NCBI GenBank assembly: GCA_025594325.1
Contig: JANHCV010000006.1
Location: forward strand, 1,426,001 to 1,490,000
From: Blastocladiella emersonii ATCC 22665
Taxonomy: Eukaryota; Blastocladiomycota; Blastocladiomycetes; Blastocladiales; Blastocladiaceae
Direction: 5' to 3'
Length of the DNA: 64,000 nucleotides
The translations under genes were made by a program, and so were the position numbers. The notes below the pieces were generated by a model, which had not been told where the DNA came from, did no database searches, and saw nothing but the letters and a program-made list of their open reading frames with translations. Shown here one piece after another: positions 11,912-22,801 of the stretch. Position 1 is the stretch's first letter, and each line of letters opens with the position of its first letter.

Positions 11912-14900
11912 ATGTCCAGCCCGAGCGCGACTTCCAGCAGAACCGACTGCGCCACCGATGGTCGTGGCGGCAGCGACCCCGCGCCGGGGCTCCCCGCAAG
12001 CTCGAGCGCGTCCAGGTCCGCGTCCGGATTACCGCCGGCGACGCCCGCACCGACTTCAGGCATGGTGCCGAACTCGGCCCCGATGACGCGCCGCGACTTT
12101 GCCGCGCGCGGGACCCTGCCGCTGAACGCCGCTGCCTCGATCGCGGCCGCCGCGGCGCGCAGGCCGAGCTACCGTGGGCAGACGGCGCGGCCGCCGCCTC
12201 GAGCCCCGGGCCTCCCGGAAACCCAGTCGGCGTCGACCGACTCGATCGCGACCACCTCGCCCGTCACCGTCACCGTGACCATGCTGCGGCAGTCGAGCGA
12301 GCTGCACGACTCGGACCAGGACCAGTTCCGCACCGCGTACCCGACCGTTTCCAGCCGCACCTCGAACAGCACCGGATCGTCGTCGAGCGGCGCGCGGCCG
12401 ACCGTCTTCGACTCGCCGTCAAACCGGCGCCGCGGGATCGGCTCCGCCACCTCCTCGGCCAGCCGCCCTTCGCGCGCCCCGACGCTCAACCTCTCCACCA
12501 CCCGGTCGCCGCCGCAGGGCACTCTGCCGCCGCTCGCCGCCAGCGTCCTCAGCGGACTGATCCCGGCCTCGGCCAACTCGTCGTACCACGAGCTCGACGA
12601 GCACCCGCACCGCCAGTACTCGGCCGCGTCGCCCACCACGCGCAGCACTAGGGCGAGCAGCGCGCTCCAGTCGGACACGTGGCATTCGGCTCGGAGCGCG
12701 CTCAGCGTCAGCGGATCGGGGTCGGGCGGATCGAGCCGGTTCCGCAACATCCTCGCCAACACGTCGCAGGCGCTCAGCTCGTCGTTTCAAAAACTCGCCG
12801 AGCTCGCCGAGGGCGTCGCCCAGGGCCGCGACAAGGATGCGGATCCCGAGGCCAGGACGCCGCTCGTCGACGAGGACGGGTCCGCGCGGGTCTCGGGGTC
12901 CGATCAGTCGATCAAGGTCGACACGGATGCGGACGTCGAGCGGTACCAGCGCGAGTGCTCGCTCGACCACGGCGGCGGCGACAACCTGGGCGGCTCGCGT
13001 CCGGCACCCCCTGCCGCCTCGCCCGCCCCTTCCGCCGCCGGACCTCGTTCGCCCATCATGATGGACCTCGTCGATCCCGAACAGCAGCCAGACGGCGAGT
13101 CGAGCGGCCCGAGTTCGGCTCACTCTACGCCGCCGTCCGCTCGCCACGAGGACGACGAGTTCAACCCGCTCGCCCACACCGTGCTCGGGTCCGCGGCGCG
13201 CGTGTTCGTCAGCAAGTCGACGCGGCTCGTCTCGTTCCGCACGTTGCGGTTCTCGAGCAAGGCCATCGAGACCAAGTTCCACGAGCACTACGTGCGGACT
13301 ATGTCGGCGCCCATCATGGTCCTGACCGTGCGTATTTAGCCCTCAGTTCTTGATGCAGGACCAGGCTAACGCGACCTCGTACCCTCTTAGATTGGTCTGC
13401 TCCCGCTCATCTTCTCGCGCGCGGGCCTCTCCGTGTACACGTCCATCAAATACCAACAAGTTCTCGCCGACTGCCCGACCACGGTGCTCGGCGAGTGCGC
13501 CTTGTGCCAGACCGTCGTCTCGATCATGTACCTATGCATTGGCATCGTCACGTTCCTCCTCGTCTTCGTGTCGCTCACGCTCCGAGTCGAGGCGCCGGGC
13601 TCGCGCCGCGTCCTCTTCGTCATGATCGCGGTCCTCTGTTTCCTCGTCGAGCTGCTCGCCGTGACGTGCCCCGGCTACTGCCACGCGCGCGACGGCTCGC
13701 CGCTGTTCCGCAACCACAACGACTTCACCGAGGAGTGTCCCGGCTCGGCCGCCGCGGGCAGCATCGATGCGTTGCTGCACTTTTGGGCCACCGAGATCAG
13801 CGTGTCGTGCTACGCGCTCGTCGCCGCGTCCACGCTGCCGTTCCGCACCGCGCTCATCGCAGCGATCCTCGTCGTCGTTTCGGTCACCGTGTTCGGGTCG
13901 CACATCGACAGCAGCGCGGGGTCGTGGATCTGGCTCATCATCTTCAACCTCGCCGACGACGCCGTCAAGTCCCTCGTCGGCCTGTACCAGCGCGAGCTGC
14001 TCGTCCGTGCAACCTTCTACCACAACGTCCGCCAGGCCGCCGCCACCCACGCGCAGCTCCGCGCCGCCGCGACGCATGCCGTCCTGCCGTACACCAACAC
14101 GCACGGCAACGGCCACACCCACGCGCACAGCGGTGCGGGTCCAGCCGGTAGCGGCGGTCCGCGGTCGCCGCCAACCTCGCCGACCGGGATCAAGTCACCA
14201 ACCTCGATCGGCCAGATCTCGGTCACCAGCGCCTCGTCGGGTCCCGGCAAACCGAAGCGGCTCGACTCCGGCTCGCCGTCGGGTCTCGTATCGCCGCGCT
14301 CGTCCAAGCCTACGGTCATGGTCAACATGCCGCTGAACTACCACCAACAAGAGCCGTCGGCGTGGACCATGGCGCCCGAAATGGCCAGCACGGCCGTCGG
14401 GGCAATCCAGGTTCGTACTCTCCCCTCGCTCAGCTCTCATCGTACTCACACGCAGATTTGAGGTGTAGGCGGCCCGCCGTGTTTCGACCGCGACCGAAAC
14501 AAGCAGCAACACGGCCATCATGACGTTCGGCGCGCGCTCCGAGATGGCCGTGGGCGGCGCTCGGCGGCTGTCGTACGCGGCCGCCGCTGGGCCACGGCGC
14601 GAAAGCGTGATGAGCGCGGCGACCACCGTGACGGCCGGGTCGCTCCTGCCCGGGTTCGCCAAGATCCACATCTCGAGCCTGCCGAGCGAGTACGAGGCGC
14701 TCTCGACGGGCTCGGCGTTCCGCCCCGTCCCGCTCGGCGTTGGGAGCGGCGGGAGCAGCGGGAGCCCGCTTGGCAGCAAGCTCGGAGGGTCCGGCGGCGC
14801 CATCCACGTCTCGCAGCTCGACTTCAGCAACCTCCTCACGCTCCCGCGCGCCATGCACGCGTCGCTCATGTCGATCCGCCAGTCGGCCGCGCACAGCGTC

Positions 14901-16628
14901 GATCCGGACGGGGTCGGTCACGACCAGGACGGCGACTACGAGGACCGCAGCAAAACCAACCGCATGTCGTCGCCGGAGCTCATGGAGCCGGCTGCGCCGG
15001 TGGTTCCACTCGGTGCCGCCGCTGCGACGATGCGGCAGTCCGTGCCCACCCTCGTTTCGTCGCCCGCCGCGCCCGAGTCGGCGGCGCGCAGGACCGCCAA
15101 CCGCTCGCTGCCGACGACCCCGCTCGGCACCATGGGCGGGTCGCCGTGGTCGGCCCCGCTGTACCTCAACGCGCCGCAGGTCGTGGTCGTGGCCACGACG
15201 CTCGACCAAGCGCACGCCGGGCGTGACGCGCTCGACGACCAGTCGGACAGCGACGAGTTCCACGACGGCCGCGACCTCGACATCCCGCACGGCGCGCTGT
15301 CGCTGCAGTCGACGGTCGCGTCCAATAGGTCCACGGTCTCGTCCAACGGCTCCACGACGTCGAGCACGTCGTCCATGGACTCGAGCTCGACGGCAAGCGA
15401 CCCGAGCAACCACGGGGACAACAACAGCTCGGGCGCGCTCGGCACCAGCGTCCCCGCGCTCAAGCACCAGCTGCGCGCCGTGTCCGACTCGGCCGTCCTG
15501 CCGCACCAGCACCCGAGCCCGCACCGTCCGCTGCACGACGCGTGGGGGAGACACCCGCGGGAACGCGACCGACCGAGCCGCGCGTTCAGCAACGTGCGCG
15601 ACTCGGTCGTCATCACGTCGTCGATGCTGCCCGCGCTCGAGCCCATGGGCCTCGACGCCGCGCTGCACCGCACCGAGGAGAACTACACCAACAGCGTGTC
15701 GACGAGCTCGATCCTCGCGCCGCGCGGCAGCGTCGCGAGCGGGGCCGACGCCGCGGCGCGGCGGAGGCAGAGGCGCATGTCGCGCAGCACCACGGCGTCG
15801 GCGTCGAAGCGCAGCAGCGGCTCGTCGTGGTACCGCCGGCTGCGGCGCGTCGTGCACCGGCTGCGCGGCGAGTTCTTTTACAAGTTCCCCGACCGCGACG
15901 AGGAGCAGCGGTACCTCGCGTACTCGTACGTCAAGCTCAAAATGCGCATGCAAATCACGGCCGTGACGGGGTTCATGATGCAACTCCTGGTTGCCGTCAT
16001 GATGAAGCTGTCGCAGGCTGGGCGGCAGGCCGTCAACGACGCCGTGGACAATACGGATGACCCCGTCGGCAACGGCATGTTCGGCGACTGGCTGGCCAGG
16101 GTCAAGCCGTTTGTCCTCGAGTGGTGGTTCCCGTACGCGCTACACCTCGCCTTCTACACGATCCAGCTGGTCGTCGCGCGGTCCCGGTCCGCGCTGTTCG
16201 TCGGCGCGAGCCTCGAGCGCTACGCGGTCGCGCACGCCGTCATCTTCATCGCGTGCGTGGTCGCGCTCGACGCACAGATCCGCATGCTCACGCACAACTT
16301 TGTCCTGATCCAGTCGGCGTGCCACCAGGTTCTCGCCGCCGTGTTCGGAATCACGACGTTACGGCTGCGCCCGCGCGCTCACGGGGTTGTCCTCGTGGCC
16401 TTTGTCCTGGTCGCCCAGATCGAGTTTGCGCTGCTCCTCGTCAACGGCGCGGCCATCGAGACGCTGGCTAAGACCGTGATCGTCACGTCCACGACGCTCG
16501 TTAGTCTCGTCCTATCCGTCTACTTCGAGTCAGCGAACCGGCGGTACTTCCAGGTCAAGTCGCACGTTGAGCAGAGCGCGTCGCGGAGCCGCGCGAACCT
16601 GCCGCATCTTCCTCCCCCCCTCCGATGA
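11912..16628 (+). CDS. Cyclase-anchor-like 2x6TM membrane protein, copy 1
   Basis: Three exons (11912-13327, 13391-14410, 14469-16628), all joined in phase 0, give 1531 residues. Residues 1-440 are Ser/Thr/Pro-rich with a conserved NSSYHELDE and SFQKLAELAE. Block 1 (about 445-700) opens with SFRTLRFSSKAIETKFHEHY, has six hydrophobic segments and cysteines in two loops (DCP..., GEC..C; CPGYC, CPGS), and closes with LYQRELLVRATFYHN. A disordered linker of about 600 residues follows, with TSSMLPALEPMGLDAAL near its end. Block 2 (about 1280-1510) opens with FPDRDEEQRYLAYSY, has six hydrophobic segments and closes with VYFESANRRYF. Both blocks look like six-helix anchors of class III nucleotide cyclases, but there is no cyclase domain. 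Function unknown. Copies 2 and 3 lie at 54881 and 59798. Confidence 0.75.
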
Positions 16629-17084
16629 ATACCAATAAATAACATCCGGATGTGTGAACGTGAATGCATGGCGCTGATCTACGCTTGAGATCTTGAAGAA
16701 TGCGAGAGCTGGAGCAAATCCCCCGCAGTCGGGTCGCTCCTCCGCTTGAACCCTCGCCGTCTCGACTGTGCGCTCTCCCGTCTACGTGAACGCGGGCGGG
16801 ATCGATCGGGTACGACCAGGTTCAGTGCACGGGTGCCTCACAGTCTTTGTTCTCGCGGCTTGCGAGAAACGCCGGCCGTGGTGGCGGAGCCGAGTCAGAG
16901 TGGCGCGAGACGCGAGACGCGTTGCGCCACCGCGTGCCCGGCCTGTGACCGGCGCGAGACATTTTCCTCCCTCCCAGGCGCCTAGTCAAGTTTCCGAGAA
17001 AAGGTTTCGTGTGATACAAACAAGATGGAATCCAAATGAACATGCAAGCATCATCATCACACCCATGCAACACCACCGAGGCGC
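16629..17084. other. 3' region between membrane family copy 1 and Gag-like gene 1
   Basis: A convergent 3' intergenic stretch. An AATAAA hexamer at 16634-16639 lies just after the stop codon of copy 1 and may be a poly(A) signal. Around 16930-17050 (for example GCGAGACATTTTCC) it resembles 20870-20940 downstream of the second Gag-like gene, so the duplication that made the pair extended past the stop codon. Confidence 0.5.
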
Positions 17085-19052
17085 TTACCGCGCGCCGAAC
17101 CCGCCCGCCGAGACCCCGCCCATCGCCACATCGCCGCCGCCGCCACCTCCGCCCTGCTCGGCATCGATCTGGGCCCACAGCCGCGTGAGGGCGTCGTCGC
17201 GGCGCGGCAGGTCGTGGCTGAGCACCGTGAAGGCCTCGAACGCGCTGATCGCGCGCTTGACGCGGTCGTACAGCGAGACGCGCGACGCGAGCAGCCCCTC
17301 GAGCGCGGCCTGCGTGCGCTCCAGCGGGTTGCCCGCCGGGATCGCCACGCCCGCCGTCTGCATCCCGCCCACACACGAGCGGACGAGGACCGACAGACGG
17401 TGCAGGTGCGGGCACTCCTCGACGCGGTGTTCCGTGTCGCGCTTGTTCTCGATCGCCGCGCAGAACCGGCACGCGCCTGGCCGCGCGGCGACGGACACGG
17501 CGCCGAGCCGGTCCACGAGGCCCGCGCATGTCACGGTCGGGTCGACGAGGAGCGCGGGTAGGAGGGCCGCGGACTCGCGCGGGATGCACTGCGCGACCGA
17601 CAGCGTGCGCGCAAACTCGGCCTTGAACAGTGTGCCGGACTGCAGCGCCTCGACGGGCCCAAGCCGCGACAGGTGCGACAGGAACGTGCGCAGCACCGCC
17701 GGCACGGGTTTCCCCGCGAGCTGCTCGGCGCTCGCCTCGCGCCACTCGCACGTCCACCGGTGCAGGTGCTCGGGCTGCGCGTCGCCGAACAGGACCGCGA
17801 GAAAGGCAGCGCCCGCCTGCGAGTCGGGCATGGCCCCCGAGAAGCCAACGGCCGCGAGCCGGTCGCGCACGTCCGCGTCCAGGTCCTCGGCGACGACTGA
17901 GAGCGCGACGGCGAGCGGCAGCGGGGCCGCGTACTCGCGCAGCATGTCGAGGAACTCGACCGGGTCGCGGGTCCAGTACCGGTCGCGCTCGCCCACGCCC
18001 GACACCTTGGTCGTGCTGTACCGCGGGCCGCCGCGCTGCAGCCGCGTCACGAGGTCGCGGTCGGCGCCGTCCAGGTCGAGCGTCACCGCGGGCCGCGCCG
18101 TGACGTCGAGCGGGTGCGCCGGGCCCGCCGCGGGCCCGGCGAGCGGGTACGACGGCTTCGATGACGCCATGTACGGGCCCGCGTTGGGCGCCATCGGGTA
18201 CAGCGCGCTCTGCGACGTCGAGGCCGCGGAGATGGTGGGCGACGGGAACGAGGAGCCGGTCGCCGAGGCGGGCGCGGTGGGTGCCGGTGACGCCGGGAGA
18301 CCGGCGCGCGAGGGGGCGGGGACGGGGATGGGGGCGGGCGTGGGGGCGGGAGCAGCAGCAGCGCCGGCCTGCACGTTGTTCTTGAGCGCGGCCTGCTGGG
18401 CCTCGTAGGCGGAGGCGACCCCCGGGTTGAGGGCGGCGAGGCGCTGCGCGTCTCGGCTGAAGGCGTCGAGCTGCTCCATGATCCAGCGGACGTGGCCAAA
18501 CTCGGCCTGGAGGTGCTGCATCTGCTGCATCTGCTGCATCTGCTGCTGGAACTGGGGCTGCATCTGGGCGCCGGGACTCTGCTGCTGCATGAAGCCGTTG
18601 GCCTGCATGCACTGATACTCGAGCATGGCGTAGTGCTCGGCGTAGTAGGACCGCAGCAGCTCGGCGGCCGACCGGATCTCCGCCACCTGCAGGCTCGACG
18701 TGATGTTGCCTGCGGGCAGGAACTCGGCGGCCATGCGGTCGAGCTCCAGCAGCGTGTGCTTGGGCTGCGGCGGCATCGGCATCCCGCCCATGTGCATCGC
18801 GGGCGGCGCCATGCCGGGCATGCCGGGCATCCCGCCCATGGGCATTCCCATCGCGGGGGCCATGCCCATGGGCATCCCGCCACCGCCCATGCCCATCGGC
18901 TGCAGCTGCATCTGGCCGGGCTGCTGCTGCTGGTAGTACTGCTGTTGCTGCTGCTGGTGGTTCTGCGGGTGCGCGGGGTAGCCCTGCTGCTGCTGCTGCG
19001 GTGGCGCGCCCGGGTGGCCGCCGTACTGGCCGCCGTAGTGCTGGTGGTTCAT
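17085..19052 (-). CDS. Gag-like protein 1 with polyglutamine N-terminus
   Basis: A single-exon gene of 655 residues. Residues 1-100 are Gln-, Gly- and Met-rich (prion-like). A helical, coiled-coil-prone segment follows (about 105-240), with LLELDRMAAEFL and many Gln-Met repeats. Residues about 325-480 hold a compact helical core beginning RDRYWTRDPVEFLDMLREY, reminiscent of retroelement Gag capsid cores. Residues 528-547 carry C-x2-C-x10-H-x4-C (CRFC...H..EEC), a zinc-knuckle-like arrangement with a longer middle loop than the usual C-x2-C-x4-H-x4-C. No protease, reverse transcriptase or integrase is encoded nearby and no terminal repeats are seen. It is either a relic of a retroelement or a host-adopted Gag. 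A near full-length paralogue lies at 20973-22598. The Gag assignment is by pattern only. Confidence 0.55.
   Translation of the reverse strand: MNHQHYGGQYGGHPGAPPQQQQQGYPAHPQNHQQQQQQYYQQQQPGQMQLQPMGMGGGGMPMGMAPAMGMPMGGMPGMPGMAPPAMHMGGMPMPPQPKHTLLELDRMAAEFLPAGNITSSLQVAEIRSAAELLRSYYAEHYAMLEYQCMQANGFMQQQSPGAQMQPQFQQQMQQMQQMQHLQAEFGHVRWIMEQLDAFSRDAQRLAALNPGVASAYEAQQAALKNNVQAGAAAAPAPTPAPIPVPAPSRAGLPASPAPTAPASATGSSFPSPTISAASTSQSALYPMAPNAGPYMASSKPSYPLAGPAAGPAHPLDVTARPAVTLDLDGADRDLVTRLQRGGPRYSTTKVSGVGERDRYWTRDPVEFLDMLREYAAPLPLAVALSVVAEDLDADVRDRLAAVGFSGAMPDSQAGAAFLAVLFGDAQPEHLHRWTCEWREASAEQLAGKPVPAVLRTFLSHLSRLGPVEALQSGTLFKAEFARTLSVAQCIPRESAALLPALLVDPTVTCAGLVDRLGAVSVAARPGACRFCAAIENKRDTEHRVEECPHLHRLSVLVRSCVGGMQTAGVAIPAGNPLERTQAALEGLLASRVSLYDRVKRAISAFEAFTVLSHDLPRRDDALTRLWAQIDAEQGGGGGGGDVAMGGVSAGGFGAR
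17578..18050. repeat. Near-identical tract shared with 21478-21950
   Basis: About 470 bp inside Gag-like gene 1 match Gag-like gene 2 (21478-21950) almost base for base, including synonymous positions. The sequences on either side align only at the protein level or not at all. This is the pattern left by a recent gene-conversion tract. Confidence 0.7.
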
Positions 19053-20972
19053 GTTAGAGCGCGTTGCACCAAGTTGGGTCAGATTTGCGGGGTTGCTCGT
19101 TGCGTGGGGAGGGGCAGCATCGCGGGAGCCTGCCGCGGGGGTGAAACCTCATGCGACCGCGACCACGCCCGACCGATCGACCGGCCGACGTGATCCTGTG
19201 ATTCCCATTAGTTTCTTTATCACCGCGTTCGCGTCGACGCGTGTCGCGACTCTCTACCTCTCAACGCGCTCGCGGATAATCATTGATTGTACTTCTACAG
19301 CCGGGAGGCAGTTGGTCATGTGTTGCCCGGAGTTTCAAGCAGCGCGTCGCGCCGTTGCGACACCGACTCTCGCAACTACCCGTTCGCGGCCGCGCGTGGC
19401 TTCAGTTCAGAACAGCGCGTGCGAACGAATGAGCTTGCGAACATCTTACGCGTTTATTACATCGAAGACCGCGATCTGGACCGCGGTGCTGGGCAGCGTC
19501 AACAGGGTGACCGTGAGTGCGGCCTCACGCGTTGCGCCACTCGCCGTCCGATCCTTGACGCAAATGCCCGACCTCCTCCTCCTCCTCTTTTCACGGGTTT
19601 GAATAGAGATGAGAAGTGCGCGTGCCTATGCATGTTTGCAACACAGCTCAACTGAGTTGGAGCGTCGTGGCGGGGCACATCGCTGCCGCTCAAGCCGCCG
19701 CTGCTGCTTGTCGATTAGAGACCGCAGTGCTCATGTCGCGGATGAGCTTGAGCGCTATCTATGAGTGCAATGTGGCGCGATAAACCAAGATCGATCCACG
19801 TAGGAGCGTAACTCTTGCGCAGAGCGCGTTTACGTGTGAGGGAAGAATGCCGATCTTGCGAAGCAAGAACCGCCGTCTCGACATCAAGCTGATGCGCTGG
19901 GAACTGACAGGGATCCGCACTTACCAACAGTAGAGTTCGCGCATGACAGCGCCGTTGGTCGCTGGTCCGCAGTTGCCAGCATGACGGCCACTTGAACATA
20001 TAGCCGAGACGGAGACGGGGACCGAGCCCTCCTAGAACTTGAGAAACGTGTCCCGAACCTCGTTCTCGTTTTGCTGAATCCAGGGTCTTTCCAACACGAG
20101 CAATTTCTTCTCAAGTCGGTTCACAAGTTGACACAATGGGTACCTTCGCTGCGGATCATCATCATCATTACCGTGAGGGCATAAAACGCGAGATACTGCC
20201 TCTTGACTCAAACTTGCCGCGACCACCTTTCGATCCTCGCTCGCCGAAGCCGCCCAAGGTTGATGAACCGCGCGCGGCGTGACTGATCGCTGCCTCGATT
20301 CTGGGCCAGCAAACTTGATGGCCGCTTGCGTCGCCGACAAGCAACCTTGAGCTGCCACACCGTGCGCGCCTTGGGCTCGGTACCGACCAAAGTCTTGGCC
20401 AAGCAACAGCAATCGCGCGGATTTGTTGTCGAACCAACATCAGTTGCGTCGTTCGCGGCTCCTAAACCAAGACTGAGGCTCATGTGGTGCCGCAGGGTAT
20501 GATCAACGAGACGGACTGACCCACGGCGTCCGCCGTTCGCGGCGCTCAAGTCTGAGGCGACTCTTCCGGACCCACTCCTTGGGCTTCCGTAGTACTTCAA
20601 TAGCGCGACGAAGCACTATCTCGCGGGCTGGTCCAAAGCCAGCGCTAGTGTCCCATCAAATGCGTCTCAAGGATGGAACCGCTCGCTCGTCGTAGTAGAC
20701 GGAGCGCCAAAGCGGCAAACCACACGCCGAAGTAGTGCGCAGAGCTCTCAAGTTGAGCACGATGGCAGGGTACCGAGAATGTCGTGAGGCAACCTGGACG
20801 ACCAAACGAGAAGGGGAAACCGAAGACGCGAGCCGCCAACCGCGTCGCTTAATCACGTGTACAACGCATGACCGATGCGAGACATTTTCCCGGCGCGAGA
20901 CAAGTTGGATTTCCGAGCGCAAACAAGCTATATCAACCAAAAGATCACCCCAAGCAACACCAAAATCCCCCA
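19053..20972. other. Unassigned, less GC-rich region between the Gag-like genes
   Basis: No gene is recognised. From about 19700 to 20700 the base composition is visibly less GC-rich than in neighbouring coding DNA, and codon use in its open frames is unlike that of nearby genes. A minus-strand open frame at 20032-20412 ends with a plausible charged helical stretch (CQLVNRLEKKLLVLERPW), but no start, splice structure or paralogue supports it. It may be decayed mobile or gene sequence. Confidence 0.4.
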
Positions 20973-22598
20973 TCAGCGCGACCACGCGCCGAACCCGCCA
21001 GCCGTCATCACCGCGGGAGTCGCCGTGATGCTGCTGCCGCCCTGCTCGTTGTCGACAAGGGCCCACAGCCGGCCGAGCGCCTCGTCGCGACAAGCGGTGT
21101 CGTGGTTGAGCACGGTGAACGCCTCGAACACGCGGATCGCGCGCTTGACGCCGTCGTAGAGCGAGATGCGGGAACCGAGGAGCTCCATGAGCGCGAGCTG
21201 GGTCCGCGCAAGCGGCGGCGTACCGGGCGGCGTGCGAGCGACGCCCGCAATCTGCAAACCAGCCGCACACCACTTGGCGAGTCCCGGTAGCCGCTGGTGC
21301 AGGTGCTGGCACTCCTCGATGCGGTGGTCCGCGTCGCGCGCGTTCCCAATCGCCGCGCAGAACCGGCACGCGCCCGGCCGCGCAGCGACCGATGCGGCGT
21401 CGAGCAGGTCGGGGAGGTTCGCGCACGTCACGGTCGAGTCGACGAGGAGCGCGGGAAGTAGCGTGGCCGACTTGCGCGGGATGCACTGCGCGACCGACAG
21501 GGTGCGCGCAAACTCGGCCTTGAACAGCGTACCCGACTGCAGCGCCTCGACGGGCCCGAGCCGCGACAGGTGCGACAGGAACGTGCGCAGGACCGCCGGC
21601 ACGGGTTTCCCCGCGAGCTGCTCGGCGCTCGCCTCGCGTCACTCGCACGTCCACCGGTGCAGGTGTTTGGGCTGCGCGTCGCCAAACAGGACCGCGAGGA
21701 ACGCGGCGCCCGCCTGCGAGTCGGGCATGGCCCCCGAGAAGCCAACGGCCGCGAGCCGGTCGCGCACGTCCGCGTCCAGGTCCTCGGCGACGACTGAGAG
21801 CGCGACGGCGAGCGGCAGCGGGGCCGCGTACTCGCGCAGCATGTCGAGGAACTCGACCGGGTCGCGGGTCCAGTACCGGTCGCGCTCGCCAACGCCCGAC
21901 ACCTTGGTCGTGCTGTACCGCGGGCCGCCGCGCTGCAGCCGGGCGACGTGGTCGCGATCGGCCGCGCTCAGCTCCATGACGGCGGGCGCGGCGAGCGGGT
22001 ACGACGGGACCGGCGCCGAGGAATTGTACCGGCCAGCGTTAGGCGCCGATAGCGGGGGTGCAGCGGCAGCGGACGGCATGTGCGCGATCGAGTGTGGGAT
22101 CGCACCCGCATGCGGCGCCGAGTGAGCGCCGTTGGTATAAGCAACGGCCTTGACCGAGGACTTCTCCGCTGCATACGCGGCGGCGATGTTGGCGTCAAGC
22201 TCGTGCAACTTCTGCCCTTCAGGGATGAACTTGTCAAGCATGTCCTTGACCATGCGGGCGATGTCCAGATCCCTCTGGATCAGTTGGAGCTCCTGCTCGA
22301 GATGGTGGGCCAAGGGACCCTGCTGCCGCTGCAGGTCCGCGACCATGCACTGGTACTCGAGAAAGGAGAGGTGCTCCGCGAACTCGGGCTGCAGCATCTC
22401 GGCGGCCAAGCGCATCTCGGCAACCTGCTTGCTCGAGTTGAAGTGGCCGGAGATCAGGAGCTCCTGAGCCATTTGAGCGAGATCGTTGAATGAGCGCCTA
22501 GGCTGCGGGGGCGGCAATGGGAGCTGCTGCTGTTGGGGCATGTGCGGCGGCGGCGGCGCGCCATGGCCGAAGTGGCCGCCGTGGTGTTGTTGATGCAT
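20973..22598 (-). pseudogene. Gag-like gene 2, interrupted by one in-frame stop codon
   Basis: A paralogue of the gene at 17085-19052, with 541 codons from the ATG at 22598 to the stop at 20973. It is open throughout except for a TGA at 21641-21639, where gene 1 has TGG (Trp, in the context CEW-REA). The frame after the stop is intact to the same C-terminus (GGFGA), and the knuckle C-x2-C-x10-H-x4-C is preserved. The N-terminus has the same layout (Gln/Pro-rich, then SSKQVAEMRLAAEML) but has diverged strongly from gene 1, while codons near the stop are almost identical. Only one lesion suggests recent loss, or a truncated product of about 319 residues. No intron that would remove the stop could be found. 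Confidence 0.7.
21478..21950. repeat. Near-identical tract shared with 17578-18050
   Basis: Counterpart of the tract in Gag-like gene 1. It contains the single-base change that creates the TGA at 21639-21641. Confidence 0.7.
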
Positions 22599-22801
22599 GG
22601 TGGAGCGCGGTGCGCAAAGTTGGAGGGTCTAGAGATGCGTTGCTTCGTCGTGGACGGGTGGTGGTCGCGGCGACGCCGTGAGACGGCCTCTCGTGATGGC
22701 GGCGGCGCCTCTGGGCGTGAGTCACCGTCCGGCCGCCTAGCGCGTCGACGCGACCTCACAAGCCAGCGTCCTCACCCATGAAATGTCCATGTATTCCTTC
22801 G

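Noticed and set aside
21639-21641. In-frame TGA in Gag-like gene 2 read as Trp by an alternative genetic code or as selenocysteine
   Set aside because: TGA serves as the normal stop in several genes here (for example at 2403, 5097 and 16626). The parent copy has TGG, so a point mutation is the simpler explanation.
17085-22598. Complete LTR retrotransposon
   Set aside because: No terminal repeats, protease, reverse transcriptase or integrase motifs were seen on either strand around the Gag-like genes.
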